A DNA stretch of 64,000 nt, taken from the NCBI GenBank assembly GCA_034509755.1, contig CM067550.1, forward strand, positions 16,175,001 to 16,239,000, written 5' to 3'. The position numbers and the translations under genes are program-made. Below are positions 20,731-31,553 of this stretch, one piece after another. Within the stretch, counting starts at the first letter, position 1. Each line of letters opens with the position of its first letter. The DNA comes from Anisodus tanguticus (Eukaryota; Streptophyta; Magnoliopsida; Solanales; Solanaceae). The notes below the pieces were generated by a model. That model was not told the origin of the DNA and did not search any database. It saw only the letters and a program-made list of their open reading frames with translations.

Positions 20731-22740
20731 CTCCCCCTTAGACGGAGCGGGAGGAGGCCGAACGCTAAGGCTGGATCGGAAGTCGGTGAAGAGCTGTCGC
20801 GGTAGTCCCTTTGTGAAGATGTCTGCATACTGATAAGAGGAAGACACGTGAAATATTTTGACCTGACCACGGGCAACCTTCTCTCGCACAAAGTGGATAT
20901 CCATCTCAATATGTTTAGTCCGCTGATGTTGGACCGGATTATGAGACATATAGATGGCAGATATGTTGTCACAATAGACTATAGACGCCTTGCGGAGTGG
21001 ACACTGGAGTTCCAAAAGAAGATTTCGGAGCCAACAGATCTCAACAACTACGTTAGCAACACCGCAATATTCTGCTTCAGCACTCGAACGGGAAAGTGTG
21101 GCCTGCCGTTTGACAGACCATGAGATAAGATTATCCCTAAGAAATACACAGTACCTTGAGGTGGAGCGACATGTGTCGGGGCATCCTGCCCAATCTGCAT
21201 CCGTGTAGGCAAGTACCTTGTTTGGGGTAGAGGGGTATAGATGTAAGCCGAAGTCTAGTGTGCCCTTAATGTATCTGATAATACGTTTGAGGGCGGCAAA
21301 ATGGGACTCTCGGGGGTCGTGCATGAACAGACACACCTGCTGAACGGCATATGCAATATCAGGCCTAGTGAATGTAAGATACTGAATAACACCTGCTAGA
21401 CTCCGTTATAGAGTGGGATCAGAAACTGGCGCACCGTCATTGGGACTAAACTTGGATTTTGAGTCCACCGGAATTGGCATAATTTTACAATTTGCCATCT
21501 TGGCCCTGTACACTATCTCTTCGGCATACTTACGCTGATACAGGAACATAGTGGCTGCAGATCTGGTCACCGATATACCCAAAAAATAACTTAGCTTGCC
21601 CAAGTCAGTCATACCAAATTCAGTTTTGAGTAGACTAATGATTTCATTCTTCAACCAGGCAGATGAGGCAATAAGAACAATGTCATCGACATATAATAAC
21701 AAATATGCAGTGCCGCTACTTTGGTGAAAAGTGAAGAGAGAGGTATCACACTTGTTACATACAAAACCAATCTGCAGAAGATACCTGACGAACCGATCAT
21801 ACCAAGCGCGGGGTGCCTGTTTCAATCCATACAATGACTTCCTGAGACGACACACAAACTGCGGAGCTGTCGGATGAATAAAGCCAGGAGGTTGATGCAT
21901 GTACACAGTCTCTTTCAAATCCCCATGAAGAAACACATTCTTGACATCAAGCTGATGAATCGGCCAATGCATGCCTATAGCAATACTGAGAACAATCCGA
22001 ATAGTGGCCGGTTTAACAACCGGACTGAATGTCTCACTACAATCAATACGCTCCTGCTGATTAGTGTCATTTGCAACTAGTCTTGCCTTATACCTCTCTA
22101 AGTCACCACTGTCTCTGAACTTGTGACGAAATAGCCACATACACCGGATAACATTCACACCAGCTGGTCTAGGTACCAAATCCTAAGTGTTCTTCTTGGT
22201 TAAAGCGTTAAACTCCTCGCACATGGCTGCATTCCAATTAGGGTCCAGTTTAGCTAGTTTTGGATTCTTTGGAATGGGTGATAAGGTTTGTGTGGAGAGA
22301 TTGAAGTGAACCTTGGGTTTGAAGATCCCGTGTTGTGCACGAGTCTCCATGCGGTGAGAGGGCAACAGTGGGAGGTCGGGACTGGTTGCTGGACTGGAAG
22401 GCAGCAGGGCTGCGGGACTGGTTACTGGACTGATGGGCAGCAGTGTTGCTGCAGAGGCAGGAGACTCGACTGGTTGCTGGACTGGAGGCAGTGTGGGTGG
22501 TGCAGTAGAATCGACAGGGTGCAGCAGGGGTGGTGTTTGGGACAGAGAGCAGGGAGCTAGACTGGGTGGCAGCATTGCTGCTAGAGGGTCAGACGACACT
22601 GCTGAAGACAACAGTGGTGTTATCGACCGAGAGCGGTTGGTTGGAGGCAGCAGTGGTGTCGGAACAGTGGGCTGCTGTTGGTATAGATTTTGGATGACCG
22701 GGGACAAACTTGGTTCATCGAGAAAGGAGTAATCGGTGGT
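20731..22740 (-). pseudogene. copia spacer, RT and RNase H
   Basis: On the minus strand, 22183-22707 is a Pro/Ser-rich spacer ending in HFNLSTQTLSPIPKNPKLAK and NWNAAMCEEFNAL. RT (21406-22179) has HQLDVKNVFLHGDLKETVYM, RLRKSLYGLKQAPRAWYDRF and LLLYVDDIVLIASS. RNase H (20725-21336) has YTDADWAGCPDT, SRSSAEAEY and YCDNISAIYM. The frame is cut by two point stops: TAG in place of the Trp codon before DLVPRPAG (near 22182) and TAA in place of the Tyr codon in DPTLYRSLAG (near 21404). Otherwise RT and RNase H motifs look conserved, so this is a recently inactivated Pol. Confidence 0.85.
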
Positions 22741-24050
22741 CTAAAATTTCCGGAGATTGGAAAAAGGAAAGGTTGTCTCGTCAAAGGTGACGTGATGGGA
22801 GACGATGATTTTGCGAGTAGCAATGTCATAGCACAAGTAGCCCCAATGATTAGGAGATAGACCAAGGAAGACGCATGGCAGAGTGCGAGGGGCAAGTTTG
22901 TGAGGTGCAGTGGAGGCTATGTTGGGGTAGCATAAGCATTCAAAAATACGTAGGTGATCATATGATGGTAGCCTACGGTATAAGATTTCGATAGGGGTCT
23001 TGTTTTGGAGTGTGCTAGTAGGTAAAATATTAAGAAGGGATTCTACTATTTTGACATCATAGACCCAGAAGGGCGGTGGTGGAAAGGCATGAAACAGAAG
23101 TGTGCGAACCTTGTTATTGATGGTACGTATAATTCGTTCAGCCTTTCCGTTTTGGGAAAAGTATAGGGACAAGAAAAATGGAAAACCATGCCTTGTTTCG
23201 AACAGAAATTGTGAAATGCTGAGTTATTAAATTCACGTCCATTATCACATTGGAATGATTTGATAGATTTCTCAAATTGTGTTTTAATGAATTTTTGAAA
23301 CTCGAGGAATTTTGCAAAAACTTCAGATTTGAATTTCAGTGGGTAAATCCAGACAAAGTGTGAAAAATCATCCAAGAATACTAGATAGAATTTATGACCC
23401 AAAGAGCTAACAATCGAAGATGTCCACAAATCAGCATGAACAACGTCAAAGGGAGAAAAAGTAACACCGTTTGATGACATAAATGGAAGACGAGTATGTT
23501 TGCCTAGTGGATAAGAAAAACAGTGTTGGGAAATTTTCCCATTATTACATTGAATACGCTTAGAAGTCCTAAGAAAAGTAAAAATTGGGTCTCCGGGGTG
23601 TCCGAGTCTGTTGTGCCAAGTTGAGGGAGAGATCGCCACAAGGGATAGAGGTGCTTGCGGTCTGACAGCGGAAGATTGAGTGAATGGGTAGAGATCTCCC
23701 ACACTATTGCAGCGTGTAAGAATTTTTCCCGTATTGAGTTCCTTCACAGAAAAACCAAAAGGCTCAAATTCGACAGACACAGAATTACCGCTAGTAAATT
23801 TTCTAACGGAGATTAAGTTTATAATGATGTTAGGTGTGTATAGGACGTGGTTTAGGAAGAAAGGTGGGTGTGGATGTTTGGTGTGTGTGTTACCGTAACC
23901 TTCAATTGGAATGCGATGACCATAGTAATAAATTGAGGACACTTTAACCGACGTAGTTGAGATAGGTTACCTGACGACCGGGTGAGGTGAGATGTGGCTC
24001 CGGTGTCCATGTACCAATTGTCGTCGGGCTGTTGAAGGTTCACGGTGGTG
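22741..24050 (-). pseudogene. copia protease and integrase
   Basis: The protease motif WYMDTGATSHLT (catalytic Asp) is at about 24010. The GAG-pre-integrase segment has WHNRLGHPGD, then a zinc-binding region in which the expected C-x2-C reads CFSY. The integrase core has DVVHADLW (first Asp), FQCDNGREF (second Asp) and, after a frameshift near 23100-23170, QNGKAERIIRTI (catalytic Glu). Frames 23852-24043, 23046-23942 and 22741-23172 overlap in different phases, so there are two frameshifts. Order PR-INT-RT confirms Ty1/copia. Confidence 0.82.
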
Positions 24051-24059
24051 TAGGCCTAG

Positions 24060-25198
24060 CCCAAATCAGTCAGGGCCAGCCGCCGTGCCGGCTGTTGGCC
24101 ACCGCCGTTGTTGGACTAACAGCCAAGTGGGCTCGCAACCGCCGCCGGTTGGCTGCTCTTGGTGGCCGGGGCGGGGCCCAAGAGCCGCCGACCTCGACCT
24201 GGCCGCCGGGCCCGGGCCCCGACATTCGGTACGGGCATGTGAGGCGAGGCCCGGTTTTCTTTGGTTGGGCCACCGCCGCCGCCGGTTGTACCCCCCCGTT
24301 GCTTGCCGGTTCCGATTCCCGTCTTTGTCCGAGTGTTTTTGCACGGCCGCCGCCGGTTGCGTTGGCCCTTTCCGCGACCCTTGCCTTTGTTGTTACGACC
24401 TCTGCTGCCACGACCTCCGCCACCGGCTCGCCGCCGCCGCTTTGGACTGCGCCGCTGGCCATTCTTTGCGTCTTGCCGCCGGCCACAGTGTTGCCATCCC
24501 GTCAACGGCGAACGTCTTTTGATTATGTTCCTCTTGTTTAGCACGTCTAGTTTCTTCCAACAATAGTTGTGAACGTGCCTTGTTGAAACTTGGGAGAGGG
24601 TTGGCTTGTTGAATCACTGTTGCGAGTGTGTCATATTCACCTTTCGGTAAACCCGCAATAAGTTGAAGCACCATCTTGGTTTATGAAACAGAAGTCCTGA
24701 CGTTGGATAGTTGATCGGTGATGAGTTTCAGTTGCTTACCATATTAAGACATGTTAAAATTCTCGAGGCGGGTATTGTTGAATTGCTCTTCTAAATACAC
24801 GGCCCGTGTATTTTATTGTCCTGAAAGATTTCTTTTAGCCGGACCTAAAGTTCACGTGCCGTAGCACCTGTTTTCATGATAGTGCACAATAGGTCTTTGG
24901 AGATGGTGCCGTAGATCCATTGTTTGACGATGGCGTCAAGACGACGCCAGATTGAGTCTGTAACATCGGTGGGACGAGGAACAGATTCGTCAATATGATC
25001 GAGCACGTTGTATGCACATGCATGAATGTAGAATAGTTCCATCCACATGGAATTTTGACAGTCTTCTTGATCAAGAATTATAGGGATAAAATTCTTGATG
25101 TTGTTAACGACGAATGCCGGATGAAAAAAAGATACTGAACGTTGAGAGGGGTTGTCAAGTGTGCCAGTGGATGAGCCGAAATTTGTAGGGGAAGACAT
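24060..25198 (-). pseudogene. copia gag with very GC-rich C-terminal part
   Basis: The start at 25198 gives MSSPTNFGSSTGTLDNPSQR, then FFHPAFVVNNIKNFIPIILD and WIYGTISKDLLCTIM, a UBN2-type gag. The frame stops at 24845 and homology resumes at 24393-24674 with QLIAGLPKGEYDTLATVIQQ and RSQLLLEETRRAKQEE. The C-terminal 24060-24500 is Gly/Arg-rich (GGGRGSRGRNNKGKGRGKG in one minus frame), a nucleic-acid-binding tail. Its G+C is far above the rest of the window. Plus-strand frames here (23987-24566) are shadows. Confidence 0.78.
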
Positions 25199-25355
25199 GG
25201 TGGCTGCCTTGAAGCTGTTTCAGCCGAGGGAAAAACCAGAAAAAAACAAACAAAAACTGCTGTTTTTGGTAGAGAAAGTGGGGATTGGCTGAGAGTTTTC
25301 TGGTTTGGCCGAGAGAGGGAGGGAGTAGGGTTTAGGTTTTAGGCTCTTGATACCA

Positions 25356-25562
25356 TGAAAGATAGAATAATTTCCCTTGGGGATTCCTTTCATTATTCAC
25401 AATATATATATCTGTACAAAAGTTGATTCATAATATGGTACGAATCCTAATTTACCTTACAAAGGTTGATTCATAATATAATTAGAATCCTAAGTTACCT
25501 TAAATATACATCTATCATAACTACAAAATATACAGAGAATATTCAGAGAATATTCGCTAATA
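25356..25562 (-). repeat. 5' LTR of the 20.5-25.6 kb copia
   Basis: 207 bp. It contains an 11-bp tandem duplication (CAGAGAATATT-type unit) near the outer end that is absent from the 3' LTR. The PBS reads TGGTATCAAGAGCC on the minus strand immediately inside (25342-25355). TGCTT follows at 25563-25567. Confidence 0.88.
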
Positions 25563-25567
25563 TGCTT

Positions 25568-26699
25568 GAATAATAAAACAAAAACTATTTGTTAGTATGA
25601 ATATAATAGAGATGTTATTTCAAGAGAATCGCCAAGAAAGTCTTTTTCTTAAAGGATTCTGCACAAAATGCCTTTTATAGGCAAAAACTTATTCGGCCAT
25701 AAGAATTATTCACTTTTTTCCGGATTTTTTTCTTTCAAAAATTAGTGTTTGGCCATGAAATTATTTGCAGTCACATAAATATCTAAGATTTGTTTTGGAC
25801 TACACAATATATTTCAAAAATCTTCATTTATTTTTTAAACTCTGTGAGGGAGTAGTAAGAAAAGAAAAAAGACAATGCAATTCTACAAAAAATCTTACTT
25901 TGATTTGGCAGGAAACTAAAGCCCATTGCTGAGTTATCCAATCTTTGCGCTTACTATTTGAATAAGTTCAGAAGAATGAGACTAAAAGAAAACACCATTG
26001 AGATTTGAGAGGAAGGCTTGATCATCTGTGATCTGCACTGCGTAGGTATTATCTTGTGCATTGAACGGTTCTACTACTTCTTTATGTGAATACGAAACAG
26101 TTGATAGTCTAGCATAATCTTTTCTTGATTATACTAAATAAATTAATTGATTCCCTTTCACCAACTCTTTCAATAGCTCATTGCAACCTTTCAAGCTCAA
26201 GGAAGGGTCCGCATTTCAGCAAAAAAGTTTACTATTTAGCAGTTCAATTTACATTTCTACCTCTTCATCATTGTCTCATAAAAAAATAAATTAGACAATC
26301 CTGTTGTATATATATAAATATATAAGTATTATTTACTAATAATATATTATTAATAATACTTAAATAATGAGAAAACTTATTTAAATAAGGGGCTTTTTAT
26401 AAAAGATGTGTTTCTTCATATCAAGGCAGTAACTAACTTATATTTGAATTTGAGTTCATGAGATACGTTGGTGAGAACAAAAAAAGAAGCACCCATTGGG
26501 TACATAATAGGCGTTTGGCCATAGAATTTTTTTTGTTTTTTAAATTTTGAAGTTGGAGTTGGAGTTATGTTTGGTCATAGTTTTTGCAAAAAATATTTTG
26601 TTGAAATGTACTTTTTCAACAAGGTTTTGATGAAAAATAAGATTTTAGTTGTTTTTCAAATTCCAAATACAAGATAGTAGAAAATATTTTTCGAAAAAT
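25568..26699. other. AT-rich intergenic DNA with TE-like ends
   Basis: No gene. Two GTTTGGCCAT-type words (25752, 26515) resemble the edges of common Solanaceae MITE-like repeats, but I could not pair their ends. A near-perfect palindrome, centred on AATAATATATTATT with flanking AAGTATTA/TAATACTT arms, lies at about 26326-26367. Confidence 0.4.
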
Positions 26700-26960
26700 A
26701 CTCACCCAAGCCCCACCAACCCCACCACTCCACCCCACACCCCACACCCCACACCCCACACCCCACACCCCACACCCACCACACACCCACCACCCCACCC
26801 CACACCCACCACACACCCACCACTACCCACCCCAAGCACCCACCCTCCACCACCCCACCCACCACCCAACCAAATTCCACCTCCACCCAACCACCACCCT
26901 CGAATCACCCACTCCAACCCCATACCACTGTTCCATCCAACCCCCACTCACCCTCTCCCA
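26700..26960 (+). repeat. C-rich minisatellite tract (CCCCACA/CCACCC units)
   Basis: About 260 bp almost free of G on the plus strand, built from irregular CACCCCA, CCACACC and CCACCAC words. The long proline-rich and glycine/valine/tryptophan-rich open frames on either strand come only from this composition and are not genes. Confidence 0.85.
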
Positions 26961-27184
26961 ATTTTCTAATTCATATATTTTATTTTACTTTTATAAAAAA
27001 TGAGAATTTTTTTCTTACCCTTACCCCACCCCGCCCCTTGCCCTCCCCTCTCCACCCAAACACAGCCCACTCACACCAGATTTAACCACACAATTTTTTT
27101 ATTTTTTGTAATAGCTACACAGCTGGGGTAGTGGACTAGTGGTGTAGAAAATCAAAAGCAAATTTAAAACCTTTTCAAAAAAAT

Positions 27185-27262
27185 TCTTTTGGGGGGTGGA
27201 TAGGGTGTTGGGAGTGGTTGATGTTTGGTGGGTTGGGGGTGGGTTGGGTGATGGTGGAGTAG
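27185..27262 (+). repeat. G-rich tract (GGTGGG/GGGTTGG units)
   Basis: This tract is rich in GGG and GGTGGG on the plus strand and lies 0.25 kb right of the C-rich tract, so the two are roughly complementary (an imperfect inverted repeat). The right-hand flank ends near 27436 with an AACACCCCCTAAG segment that resembles a transposon terminus. Confidence 0.6.
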
Positions 27263-27436
27263 TTGGTTGAATGTCACTTGTGAGATTTGTTTTCCCTATT
27301 TTCATTAGGAAAATCATTTTTCTTATTTTTAAGGAACTTGTTTTACTGAAGAAAATATTATTCAAAATTTTTGATCAAACGTTCGTGAGAAAATTGGAAA
27401 ACTTTTTTCATCCTCCATACCGAACACCCCCTAAGT

Positions 27437-27839
27437 TGATAAAAGAATCAAACTCCCCTAGATTTGAAAAAAGAACCCCTAGACTTGAGTACTCATTGCT
27501 TATCCTCGAGCAAATAAAGCACATCTTAAGCCAAACAACATAAACAATAAATTTTCATGCATTCTTTAATCAAACTTAAGACATCTAGTATGCAACATGG
27601 AGATTATATTTTTTTTTCGGATTGATCCATGCTTTGATGCAATCGTCTCATCTCAAGTCATGATGTTCTTTTCTTGCTATGTCAAAAAATCCACCTGTAT
27701 TTTGATTATGAGAAGAGCTTAGTAGAGCTAGAGCAGAAGAATGAACAATTGGTATTAGCAAAAGGGACGAACTGTTTCGTGGATTTATGGACTTCTGTAA
27801 AATTCGTGAGATATGTTTGTATTCAGCTCTGAAGATGCT
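27437..27839. other. Region upstream of the NLR pseudogene
   Basis: No open frame of interest. The T-rich stretch ending TTACTTGCAG at about 27855 could be a 3' splice acceptor of a leader intron for the NLR gene that begins just after it. Confidence 0.35.
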
Positions 27840-28031
27840 TAATTATTACTTGCAGGATTTTGTTATGAATCAACAATTAGATGGCCAGAGAGTCTTGCAT
27901 TGATGTGAGAAGAACCACCAGCTACTGTGTGGAGACGGGGCATTTAGATAGTTCAACTAAGGATCAATTAGAATATGCTAGTAGTCAACTGGTTCCTTTA
28001 CTTCAGTTTCTACACGTTCTGGAGAAGAATA
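27840..28031 (+). pseudogene. R1-like NLR pseudogene, piece 1 (N-terminal)
   Basis: After TTGCAG the frame at 27881 reads MARESCIDVRRTTSYCVETG and continues to FLHVLEKN at 28030, where a Tork-like copia LTR starts. Downstream residues of the same gene resume at 36184. The segment has the helical, Leu/Cys-containing look of the extended N-terminal (Solanaceae) domain of R1-type NLRs, and its position upstream of the NB-ARC on the same strand supports this. On its own it would not be identifiable. The true start is uncertain because an ATG at 27864 is out of frame. Confidence 0.5.
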
Positions 28032-29575
28032 TGAAAATATATTTATGTCCTACAGACAATCTATATTATGACAAATGTACTTTATACACATTCATATTAT
28101 TATTAATGGAGATTGATATTTTGACATTTTCAATTATTGAATTATTATTTGATTGTTTGTAATTATTCATTAATGTGTATCTCTTAAGCTTACGTTCTCA
28201 TTAATAGAGTGAGATATTTATGATAGAGCGTAACTCTTAAAATAGTCTCGACTAATGATCATCGAGAATGGGATATCGATGATATGTGATAAGTCGACAT
28301 GTGGTCTACATCACATCCTTAGAGGATGTAGTATGTCTCACCTGCTACGAGTAATGGCTACTCGTGATGGACACATGAATACTTTGGAAATATTGGTATA
28401 CCCTGCTGATATACTGTTTGTTATACTTGTCTAAAGTATGATCAGCGTGTGGGAGATAGAAGTCCTTAGACTTGAGGTCAATACGCGCCTTGTCTACAAA
28501 GTAATGTACTTTGATCCCGTCCTAAGCTCAAATGCCTTATAGGTTGAGTTACGACTTGTATTGGGTACATTACGATGTGGATTGAAGGTGGTAGTTGAGC
28601 CAAGATTAGGATTCATTCCTCGAATGTATATTCGAGAGAACACTCGGATTCTCAGTGATATTAGGTTGACTAAGTCGTTGGCCAACACAATAGACATATT
28701 TAGAATATGGTCTAGTCGTCGACTAATATAGATGAGATACAATAATTAAGCCATTTGGATAGACACTTGACAAATCCTAAGCTTAATCGGGTGTGTCGTG
28801 AATGAAATAATTTTATCTTACCACATAAAGGTTAAGTTTACTGAATTCGCATAAACGTACTTCACATATTGAGTTCGTCTTCCGGTGCTGTCTAGGAGTT
28901 TCGCGTAGACCTTAATTTGATTAATGTCAATATGAGAAGGCCTGTAGGATCACACTATGTCGATTGTCCGTTTCGATCTAAGGATGTATTGAGAGAGTAA
29001 TTAAATGTTCGATTTGGAATTGAGATATTTAAATGAATAATGATTATTTTAGTTAAGTAAAAATTTGATTTTGGATTTAATTAAGAATGCACGGAAAATA
29101 AATCGAGACAGTGCAGGTGCACGTCGAGCGCCGCGGCGCCCATACCTTAGGGCCGCAGCGCTTCTGCGTCAATTTTTGGGCCAGGCCCAAGGTCAAACCC
29201 TAATCCGGTTTTGACCTAATTTTCAACTATAAATAGAGGCATTCCCTTTCATTATCAACACACTAATTTCCAGAATAACATTCTAAGCCTTAGAGACTTA
29301 GAATCAAATACTCTCTCGAATCTCTGCCGGATTTCCTAGCTTTCCGAAGGAGAAATACATTGAAGCTTGGAGCTTGCAATCGGAAGGGCAATTGCGTGTG
29401 CACCTCACAGTTGATAAAGATTCCAGATATTTCTAACTTGTAAGTATATACTTTATGTTACAAGTTTAATTGTTGTATAACCATACCAGAAATGTTGTTG
29501 GGGTAAGTAAGAGACAAAACTTTGAAACTTCCGTTGTGCTTTACTTATGTGCTTTGTACCCAACAAAACCCTACA
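28032..29575 (+). repeat. 5' LTR of the Tork-like copia
   Basis: 1544 bp, long for a copia LTR. The TATA-like CTATAAATAG at 29227-29236 probably drives element transcription. Just upstream is a CpG-rich block with GAGCGCCGCGGCGCC. The PBS begins at 29576. Confidence 0.88.
29227..29236 (+). promoter_or_regulatory. TATA box in the Tork-like 5' LTR
   Basis: CTATAAATAG is conserved at the same LTR position in the 3' LTR (36141-36150) and, less well, in the related minus-strand element near 52300. Position in the LTR suits the U3/R border. Confidence 0.55.
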
Positions 29576-31079
29576 TTGGTATCAAAGCTCAGGCTGGTTC
29601 AATGGTTATATAACAATTGAATAGAATAATAATATGGGTTAAACATAAAATTGGATTAAAACGAGGTTTCTTGAAATCCTACATGTCTTGAACAAATGTT
29701 GACCTTTTGATATTATCCTAAATTATCTCCTACGCTAATTCGAGGAAGTCATTACACTCTAACTCGAACTAAGCCAAAGTGCATTGTCTGGCTCATTGCA
29801 CGGTGCACGGCTAAGAACGAGTAAGAATGGATGATGGTCGATATGGGCGTTATTGATAATGGTGGGTGATGATAAAAGACCTGTGAATTGATCCCTAAAT
29901 TGGATTTATGGGTTGAATGATTTTTTGAAAATCAACACAGAAACGTTTGTCAGGACGTCGGCGCCGCGACACTGGCTAGGGTTTCAAGGCGGCACCGCGG
30001 CGCTAATACGCCATTTCAAAACCTTGGACTCACTGGACAACAGGCGACGCGACTCCATGGTGGAGCGCCGCGACGCTAATGCATTTTTCTAGAAGCCGAA
30101 AGGCTTCTGCCTCAGTGGCGCCGCAGCCCTAATGATTAGCGCCACGACCCCACCTGTCCAGAAACAAAAAAAATCAGTGTTCAGAATGTTTAACCCAAGA
30201 TTATTATTATACATTATATTATTTGATAATTATACTGTTTATGTGCTAAATGTCAAAATGTTTGTCATTTACATTTCTAGAATAGTGTCCACTATAACTG
30301 ACTGGGCAGACGGCACCCAGTGTTTGATTAAACCATCTTCTATCATGCATATTGGGTTGACGGTTCCCAAACTCTATGTGTTATTAGTTTTGGATGATAT
30401 TAAGATATCATATTAGATATGGCATTAAAGTGTTGATCTTGGTTAAAACCCTGAATTAAAATGTTCCCTAAAATTTTAATACAAGTCTCATTTGAAATGA
30501 ACGCATCGTCCGTTATAATTGATTATAGTGCAAAATCCTTTTCGGCGAGATGAGTATCTACGCCACAGCATTTGCTCTAAGTGTACGAGGACTCAGACTC
30601 TTTCATAGATGTATGTAAAATGTTGAAGTGGGTGATAAACCTTCATGAGTATTTACACCACAGTGTTTGCTCTATAAGGAAAAACTCACTTAGATACATA
30701 ATTACAGTCGCATAACGGGGTTGACTTGCTAGGCTGTCTTGATGCCACAGTGTTGGACAAGCCGAGGGATGCAGATCGATTGTTTAGAACAAATCGGTCA
30801 AACATGAGTTGCAAATTGTTTGTAATTGGTTTAGAGACCTACCAGGTTGTGCTGTTGAAGTTATCAGCCACAACAAACGCGGAGATAGTATTAACCTGGA
30901 TCATGACCCATTATGACCATATTTGATATGAGTCTGTATTCCTCCATAGGGTCGAAAAGTATGTTAAAATAGTGTGAGCTAATTAAACAAAATGCCATGT
31001 TAATTAGTTAACGAATGTGTTCAATAGAAATTATATTAGAGTTTAATTTCAAGTCTATTTGTTTCTTCAGTCGTACAAA
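29576..31079 (+). other. Untranslated leader of the Tork-like copia
   Basis: It starts with the PBS and runs to the gag ATG at 31080. The block 29940-30150 has repeated CpG-rich words (GGCGCCGCGAC, GCACCGCGGCGCTAAT, GAGCGCCGCGACGCTAAT). The rest is AT-rich with GACT/CACAG words. Short open frames here (30132-30416, 30726-30926) show no family resemblance. Confidence 0.55.
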
Positions 31080-31520
31080 ATGTCGAATCTATCACTGAAA
31101 ATGCTGGTCGAGACAAACAAGTTGACTGGATCAAATTACCCTGACTGGTTAAGAAATATGCAATTAGTGTTAAGACTAGAAAGAATTTATTATGTGTTAG
31201 ACACAGTATTCCCCACAGTCCCTGCTGAAAACTCTGATGAGTATGCCCTGTTTGACAATGTGGCTCATCAGAAATGTTTAAACGATGCTACCTTGGCAAA
31301 ATGTATAATGTTGTCTTCCATGACTATGGAGTTACAGAGGCAACATGAAAATATGGGCCCCAACGAAATGCTAGAACACTTGAAGAGTCTCTATGAAAAA
31401 CAGTCTCAAACAATGGAGTATGAACTGTTGAGAGACCCTTTCAAATGTAAGCTGAACGAAAGGGGACAAGTGCCAGCGCATGTTCTAAAGAAGGACTACA
31501 CAACTCTAAGAGGAGGCTAA
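31080..31520 (+). pseudogene. copia gag (Tork-like)
   Basis: The ATG at 31080 gives MSNLSLKMLVETNKLTGSNY, then DWLRNMQLVLRLERIYYVLD and ENMGPNEMLEHLKSLYE, a UBN2_2-type gag with the usual GxNYxxWxRN core. It stops at 31520 before the zinc knuckle, so it is truncated. The sister copy at 47.6-52.9 kb retains the CLNCNKKGH knuckle, showing what has been lost here. Confidence 0.75.
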
Positions 31521-31553
31521 GCACTAGGTGCTTCTACCTCTACTGGACAAGGT

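Larger units (their letters stand above)
20535..25562 (-). mobile_element. Near-complete Ty1/copia element (Ale/Retrofit-like)
   Basis: This 5028-bp minus-strand element has perfect TGCTT TSDs, two LTRs (196 and 207 bp, differing at about six positions plus an 11-bp duplication in the right one), a PBS TGGTATCAAGAGCC next to the 5' LTR, gag, protease, integrase, RT, RNase H and a polypurine tract (TAAGGGGGAG). Several stops and frameshifts break the single expected polyprotein. Both LTRs start TA instead of TG (TATTAGCG) and end CA. Confidence 0.93.

Noticed and set aside
23987..24566. Long plus- and minus-strand open frames in several phases
   Set aside because: They result from the GC-rich composition of the gag tail. 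Only the minus-strand Gly/Arg-rich frame fits its context.
26649..26969. Proline/threonine-rich 106-codon protein and its Gly/Trp-rich antisense
   Set aside because: This is a translation of the CACCCCA-type repeat tract; no start context and no conserved domain.
28494..28742. 82-codon minus-strand frame with a copy at 35356-35604
   Set aside because: It is present in both LTRs of the Tork-like copia, hence duplicated non-coding sequence.
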